DNA of 64,000 bases from Coriolopsis trogii (taxonomy: Eukaryota; Basidiomycota; Agaricomycetes; Polyporales; Polyporaceae), in the NCBI GenBank assembly GCA_020543525.1, contig JAHYIO010000033.1, positions 62,001-126,000 on the forward strand. Reading direction: 5' to 3'. The notes below the pieces were generated by a model. The model was not told the origin of the DNA. It ran no database searches and was given only the letters and a program-made list of their open reading frames with translations. Made by a program: the position numbers and the translations under genes. Position 1 is the first letter of the stretch; every line of letters begins with the position of its first letter. Below, piece by piece: positions 58,148-64,000 of this stretch.

Positions 58148-60581
58148 ATGATCCCCTTCCACATTGCTGTCCTGCTCTTTAGCCAGGGGCTTTCTCTTGC
58201 TACAGCCACTACTCAAGCACCTACAGTGAGGCTGGGTCATGCCACGGTCATCGGCAAAAGCGATGGCCTGACGACCTCGTTCCTTGGTATACCATTTGCC
58301 CATCCGCCGTGCGTGAAACCGTTTACGTTGTGCGAACTCGTCCAATCTCGCTCACGATCATGCAGGATTGGGAAGCTGCGTCTGCAGCTGCCGCAGCCGA
58401 TATCGGAATACAGAGGGGTGATCAACGCGACGACCTTCGGAAACCAATGTCTGCAGCAGAAAATCAACCTCCCTGACATACCGGCCGACCTTCCTCCAGA
58501 GATTGCGGAGTTCGTTGCGCCTATGGCTCAGCCTCCGGACGTGCCTCAAAGCGAGGATTGTAAGGCAACCTTTAGTATCTTTGCCGACGCAATCCTTTCT
58601 AAGCATTCATCCAGGTCTCAATATCAATGTGATCGTTCCTGCGGGCACTCGTCCGGGTGACAAGCTACCGGTTGCCGCGGTATGTACTCGTAGCCTACCG
58701 CCCTTTCTGTCCGTCTATTGAAACCTCTCCATGGTATGTTACGCGAAGTGGATCTTCGGAGGTATCGCCCGCTCGTTTAGGAGCTGAAATGTTGCTCTGA
58801 CACGCTGTTCAGGTGGATTTCAGGTGGGATCGAACGCGGTGTAAGTGCTCCGGGCCATCGGTTGGCTGCAAACATGAGCGCGACTCACAGTGCTGCAGTC
58901 GACCGGGCGAGAATGTTGTCAATCGGTCAATCGCCCTCGGACAGCCAGTCATCTTCGTCTCCATGAATTATCGGTACGCCATATCACGCCTCTCCTTGTG
59001 GAGGGTCGATACTCACTCTCGTATATAGACTCAGCGGTGGGTCGGCTGTGCTGCAACTAGCATCGTGCGCTGACCTGGGGTCTGTCTAGCGTTCGGGTTC
59101 TTGGGCGGACGCGAGATCAGAGCTGCAGGTATCGGAAACCTCGGGCTCCATGACCGTAGGTCCTCTCATATTGACAGGGTGTGCTATCCGAGGTTTACAC
59201 GTACTGTGTATGCATACGTAGAGCGAGAGAGTTTGCGATGGGTGCAGAAACACATCTCCGCCTTCGGCGGGGACCCCGACAAAGTCACAATGTATGCATA
59301 CTTGCTGGCTCCCAAGGGACCCTCACTGATGTGTTTCTAGCTGGGGAGAAAGCGCAGGAAGTCAGTCCGTTGCTTTTCAGATGCTCACAAACGGAGGAGA
59401 CACCGAAGGCCTCTTCCGTGCAGGCTGGATGGAGTCAGGTGCCGCGTCGCCCTCAGGGAGCATCAACAAAGTGCAATCGACTTTCGACTTCATCGTGTCG
59501 GAGACCGGATGTTCGTCTGCCCAAAGCCCCTTGGAGTGCCTGAGGGCATTGCCCGCAGAGACGATCGTTGCGGCTATGGACAAGACTCCGACATATTTGT
59601 CGTTCCAGGTATCTGGTATGCAATGCCTGATTAGAAGCGTGTTGACATCTTTTCAGGCCTTGAACACTCCGTGGATGCCACATGCCGACGGCCTTTTCCT
59701 CAGAGACAATCCTCAGAAGTTGGTTCTGGACGGAAGCATAGCGGATATCCCTTTTGTTGCTGGTGAGCCTTGATATTTTGGGTTCCGCACGACATCCGTG
59801 ACTGACTGACAACGTAGGTTCATGTCTGGATGAGGGCACGCTCTTCGGCCTTGCAACACTGAATCTCACGTGAGCTTCCCTGTCCTGCAAGTTTGACTCT
59901 CGATCATTTCTCATTCTTCCTCACAGGACTGGAAAAGAGGTCGCGGCATACTTGCACAGCAACTACTTTCCGAACGCATCTACAGCGACCATCCAGAGGC
60001 TGTTAGAGTTCTATCCGGCCGATCCGGCTCTGGGCTCTCCGTTCGGTACTGGCAATCAGTTTGCATTCACTCCGCAATTCAAACGACTCGCGGCCTTCCA
60101 TGGCGACTTCATTTTCCATGCCACAAGGCGATTCCTCCTAGACCAACGCGCAGGAAAGCAGGCCGCGCGATCGTTCCGTGAGTGTTATCTTGCTGCCTGC
60201 TACAGGGTGTGATCTGACGGAACGAGTAGTAAGCGAGCGCAACAAGATCACCGGACTCGGGGCGGTGAGTCGCTTTACGGGGTCTCCTTTACCGTTGTCT
60301 GCGGAGACATTGCTCATGTCTCCTGTTCATCCGGACAGACCCACACGACCGAACTTGCGAACGTCTTTGGCGGAGGAGACATGACAGATTTCTTGATCCG
60401 TTTCGTGAACACGCTTGACCCCAACGGTGGACCGGAGATTCACTGGCCTGCTTACTCGAGGAAATCACCGAAATTGCTGGCGTTCATCGAAGGCGAAGCT
60501 CCGCTGACGGTGATCCCAGATACGTTCCGCAAGGAGGCGATGGACTTTGTTATTCAATTGAGTCTTGCGCAGCCAACCTGA
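58148..60581 (+). CDS. Type-B carboxylesterase/lipase, copy 3
   Basis: ATG at 58148 opens the signal peptide MIPFHIAVLLFSQGLSLATA. The exons give HATVIGKSDGLTTSFLGIPF, IGKLRLQLPQPISEYRGVIN, DVPQSEDC, and the oxyanion strand WIFGGGFQVGSNAV (split by an intron). They continue with LGQPVIFVSMNYR, FGFLGGREI, ISAFGGDPDKV, the elbow W-G-E-S-A-G with the Ser codon at 59351-59353, the acid segment CLDEGTLF near 59830, and IRFVNTLDPNGG. Stop at 60581. At the His segment the sequence reads THTTEL where copies 1 and 2 have AHG-T/S-D. The His is kept but the following Gly is Thr, which may alter the active-site loop, or may mean the exon edge differs from mine. Introns match the other copies in place. 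Predicted secreted. Confidence 0.9.
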
Positions 60582-60927
60582 GCGCGCGGACGAGATGTTG
60601 TCAATAATCAGCAGAGGCTTTGAAATCCTCCATTTGACGAATGCGATGTATATGGAAGTCCCTCGAAATGCGGATCCTAATTTTGTGTGATTGCGCAGCC
60701 ATGAAAAATTTGATTGGGAGATGTGGGTCGCGAGCAAGAAGGCGGATTGTGTACAACAGATTACAATTCGTCACTACCTACAATCGCTCCCCACACATCG
60801 AAGGTGGCGGCGAGTTCGTGAACCGAACGGAGATGTCACCTTCCCTCCAATCTCCTCCGCACCCACATCTGACCTCTCCTCCCAGCACGATCGAATAGGT
60901 ATAACGACGCCCATTCTCCAATTCTGC

Positions 60928-62242
60928 TCAACTCGGCCCCGCAGACCGGTAGGCACGAGTCCATCCAGGTTCGGGTGATCTAACGCGGACGGGCAGAGCC
61001 TGGAAGAGTCGCTCCCAACGGCAAGAATGACCCAGTTTCATATACGAGCCTTCGAATATGTCCACGTTCGCAAATAATACAAGTGCTTCTCTGACGAACA
61101 TGTCGATGAGATAATCATCGTTTGTCGGAAGGCTTCCATAGAGCACTAGGTGAACGTGTAGCTCAACCATGAGGTGTGAGTCGGTCTCGACGCGGGTACA
61201 TCCATGGAGCTCGAAGGGCGCGGAAGTGATGTCGATTGCCATTAGTTCCAAGATTCCAGGATATATGCGGCCAACAGTGCGCGCGAGCTGGCCAAAGCTG
61301 TAACTGTAGTTGTCCGTAAAGTCTCCAAAATCCAACTTTGTGCCAGTCGGGAAGGCTATGCGCTCGAGCAGAGCAGAGCAGCCCTTGCCATTCCCTTAAA
61401 GGCGCAGAAAGCATAGTCGTGGGAAATGGAGTGGATGGCAAGTAGCAGGGTGATTCTTGTCTCCTGGAAGCAGGGGCTCTGGTGAAGGAATGCACCACTC
61501 AAGGTCGAGCACCTCAATGGAGGGAGACATGAACGCAAGAGCCGCCCACATATCCTCGAATTTGCCTGTAGCGACAGTTTGACTCCATCGCCTGGTCGGC
61601 GACTCGAGGTCTACCCAGAGTGTCGATAGGCGGGCGTGGAAGATGGGGTCAGACCATTGCGTAGGCACTCCGAGAAGGTGGAGACGGCGCAAACAATGTG
61701 CAACGAGCCGAAGCAAAGGGCTACTTATCGACATCGAACCAGCCGTCGTCCCCAATCAAAATGACGCTTTGGAGCAAGTACTGGGGGAATTGCCAACCCA
61801 TTGCAGAAGTGTCGAAGGTACGATCTCGGAAGAGCGAGCGTAACCTCCTCCAGCCGGTAGGATTCTCGAGCAGCGGCAGTTACAACGGCAAGTAACTGTT
61901 CATCGCTCTGGTGGATGGTATCTCCGACAAGCAGATCCAAGCAAATACGGAGCGGTGCCTCTCTAGATAGAAAAGTGAGGAAGTGATCTAGGTTTGGAAA
62001 GCTGATATTTGCCCAGAGCGATGGAGTAGATAGCGCGATGGCGCGCCAACGTTGTGAGACGCGAGAGATGCCTATCCAGCTGGGTGGAGTGACATGATAG
62101 CCGCGTCGTTCTGTTTTTCATACCAATCGCGAGCAACGAAGACCATGATCTCCGAGAGGACTTCCGGTGGAAGCCGTCCAATGTGGATGGGGGTGACAGT
62201 GCCACTGCTGCCATCGCCGAGGATACTGACATTCACATTCAT
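60928..62242 (-). pseudogene. F-box/leucine-rich gene, probably damaged
   Basis: A different F-box subfamily from copies A-C. ATG at 62242 leads to PIHIGRLPPEVLSEIMVFVA, and after a frame change (a possible 44-base intron) VSRVSQRWRAIALSTPSLWA. This is the common Agaricomycete F-box with the RxWRxIAL block. Further parts are in shifted frames: REAPLRICLDLLVGDTIHQS (about 61990-61930), LLRLVAHCLRRLHLLGVP (61730-61670), FPRLCFLRL (61400), and DFGDFTDNYSYSFGQLARTV (61330). They close at 60928. The shift near 61375 coincides with a tandem GAGCA repeat (three units on the plus strand), which looks like a replication-slip lesion. At least three frame changes without good splice sites favour a pseudogene; unseen introns remain possible. 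Confidence 0.55.
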
Positions 62243-63323
62243 CAGGAGTCACTGGGCCATTGCTTATCCACTCGCAAAAGACCTACCCTGGGGTGCTTGA
62301 GACTGTTCTTGTAGACAGATCGTCCAGTGAAGTCTCGATGTATAACCTCAGCAAAACAGTTGAAATGGCGAGGTGCAGACCCTAAACCGGTGTACTCCTG
62401 AATCGACGTCTCTGAGAAACTCGGAGAGGAACGGAGGCTGTGCCAAGTGCCAGCTCAGAGACGCTCGTGTTGCACAATGAGCCGCCCGCACGACTCTTCC
62501 GTTCAAACTTTCAGAGTCCATGTCTTCACGAGCCCCATTATCTTTGCTGGCCTTTGGCGGTGCGCTCATTTCGCGAGTGTGAAGACGGAGAAATAGAAGG
62601 GACTTGCAACAAGATTGATAGCGGGTTCAGTCTGGTGGGTCGCCTCGCAGCGTTCTCTGCGATTATTGCAACTAGTGTACATGATTGTCTGCGGAGCCAT
62701 TGTTCACGTCTTCTCTTTCATGATCAGTCGACACAACCGAACATGGGACTTATCAGGCGGATGAGACATGGCAACACGCGCGAACTCAGCGGCGGACGGG
62801 ACATCAACTTATCGCCTGACCTGCGTACACGAGGAAACACCTTGCCATCGGTGAAGGACAGACTCGCTGGCAGCGACCAGACATGCTTGGGGCAAGGCGG
62901 TGATGTACACTGTCATATATGCGAGTCCTGCGCCTCCGACCTTTCCGTCGCACACGAGGCAGGTACGACCTCTTGCGTTCCTTGGGGAGTTGATAGTTGG
63001 ACAAGTACCTGTGCCTGGTCCACACTTAGGTGTCGCAGCATAGGCACAGTGCCATTGGCTCACACAACTTCCCAGGTACGGCGTCAGTACCGGGTCCTCT
63101 CCTGACAGCCATTGGGAAGAGATCAAGCTTCGTCGGATGGAGGCCCGGCATACTCTTTCAGGACCGCGGCGCTTGCAGAACGGACGATCGTCGACTCCGA
63201 AGTGCAGTCGCAACTGACAGTTGGTACGTCCCTGAACCTCATTCATTCAAGGCGTCGCTGAGAACGTTGTCGTCCTTCTCTTCTCGGACACAGAGCAGGC
63301 GGCGCGGATGTTTTAGGACGCCG
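62243..63323. other. Region without a confident gene
   Basis: The minus frame 62348-62569 (APPKASKDNGAREDMDSESL) could be an upstream exon of the F-box-like gene. The minus frame 62809-63246 is Cys-containing (CGPGTGTCPTINSP) but opposes a plus frame and lacks a signal peptide. Neither is supported enough to call. Confidence 0.35.
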
Positions 63324-63333
63324 ATATATAAAA
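63324..63333 (+). promoter_or_regulatory. TATA box of the methyltransferase gene
   Basis: ATATATAAAAC stands about 50 bases before the ATG at 63381, a typical fungal spacing, and gives independent support for a plus-strand start here. Confidence 0.6.
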
Positions 63334-63380
63334 CCTGTGTCCTGCAGGGAGTTAGGATCCCACCCGGCCTTCTCCTCACC

Positions 63381-64000
63381 ATGCTCAGCGTACTCGGACC
63401 TACTCTGCTCCCGGGGCAGTCTATCTTCTTACAAGAGGTCTTTAAAGGAGGTGGCGATCAGGCTGCCTCGCTTCAAGCCCATGACGGAGCCAGATTGAGC
63501 ATGGGATTCGCCGAACAGTGCAGTACGCACAAACTTGCGACGTCCAAAGACTCATCCAGTGTATGTCCCGTCCGCTACACGGCATCATCCTCCTTCCTGC
63601 TGCTGAACAAGGGCGCAGCGTATAGGACTGTCCTATGTCAGCAGCTACGAAGACGACAAGTACGTCATCGACTGCTGAATATCTCGACAGTCAGACCTGA
63701 CCACATATACAAGTTTCTCCCTTGCTCGTCTCACGGGCTATACTAAACTATTGGAGATTGGACGGATGCGTAAGCATCCTTTACTCTTGAACATCGGTGT
63801 TGGTTGTAAGTATGATTTTCCCATCAACGCGTGAACTGCCGTGTACCAAACGGACTGTCGTGTAGCCGGGAACAATGTGCGTCAAGCAGTACTTGATGGA
63901 TACCCAGGAGACAGCATCATCGCCACCGATGTCTCATCTGGTGCGTCGCCTTGCAACGCATAGGGGATTAATGCTCACCTCGTACCAGAGCTGTGGACGC
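63381..64000 (+). CDS. SAM-dependent methyltransferase, 5' part, cut by window edge
   Basis: The recognisable part starts near 63712: FSLARLTGYTKLLEIGRMRK, then HPLLLNIGVG. A GTAAGT donor at 63808 and acceptor near 63868 extend it to GNNVRQAVLDGYPGDSIIAT. A last intron near 63940-63990 leads to ELW at the edge. This is motif I (LLNIGVGSGNNVR) and motif II (IIATDV) of a class I fold, and matches the Agaricomycete group with consensus LDLGCCFGNDVRKAV-x-DGYP. Members are often encoded in secondary-metabolite loci, but no such cluster is visible here. The N-terminal exon from ATG 63381 (MLSVLGPTLLPGQSIFLQEV) is less certain, and exons between 63560 and 63710 are only partly placed. The 3' half lies beyond 64000. 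Confidence 0.7.

Noticed and set aside
62809..63246. Small Cys-rich secreted protein on the minus strand
   Set aside because: No signal peptide or ATG context, Cys spacing irregular, and it overlaps another open frame.
1..64000. CRISPR array, phage, integron or bacterial operon
   Set aside because: No spaced direct repeats of that kind, and gene structure with spliceosomal introns is fungal.

Overview
The window looks like nuclear DNA of a basidiomycete fungus, most likely an Agaricomycete. Genes are broken by many introns of about 45-70 bases with GT..AG ends. The products include NACHT-domain NLR proteins, F-box proteins with repeated paralogs, a BTB protein, a conidiation-6 protein, a quinate-permease-like transporter, mitochondrial phosphate carrier, RIB3 and a nuclear tRNA-Asp with a 10-base anticodon-loop intron. 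There are no operons, Shine-Dalgarno sites or phage genes. All names come from reading motifs by eye. Exon edges were placed from splice consensus and reading frame, and no database search was run.

Layout. 0-7 kb: a probable single-pass membrane protein, a type-B carboxylesterase (copy 1) and a BTB protein, all on the minus strand, then tRNA-Asp. 8-14 kb (+): an MFS quinate/sugar transporter, a decayed tRNA-Asp-like locus, con-6, and a membrane-anchored coiled-coil protein. 14-23 kb (-): an FtsJ-fold protein lacking most catalytic residues, and two tandem NACHT NLRs. 24-33 kb (+): a secreted protein with a CBM19-like domain, then a very long low-complexity locus ending in a possible tail anchor. 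34-37 kb: mitochondrial phosphate carrier (-) and RIB3 (+) diverging from a shared promoter region. 37.6-40 kb (+): carboxylesterase copy 2. 40.9-43.7 kb (+): a TATA-driven, almost wholly helical protein that may be of pore-former type. 43.7-49 kb: a segmental duplication carrying two broken F-box genes, one holding a MITE-like insertion, with a truncated IFI6/27-like gene between them. 49-53 kb: GC-rich and without a gene I can support. 53-64 kb: a disordered protein, an intact F-box protein (reference for the broken pair), carboxylesterase copy 3, another damaged F-box gene (-), and the 5' part of a SAM methyltransferase cut by the window edge.

How it fits together. Housekeeping genes (RIB3, phosphate carrier, transporter, tRNA) are scattered among fast-evolving accessory families: three intron-conserved secreted esterases, two NLRs, four F-box loci of which three look broken, and possible membrane-acting proteins. 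The accessory part resembles a fungal innate-immunity and gene-turnover region. The most interesting items are the reciprocal decay of the duplicated F-box pair with its MITE-like insertion, the helical putative pore-former near the IFI6/27-like fragment and 20 kb from the NLRs, and the FtsJ protein with a degraded K-D-K-E tetrad.
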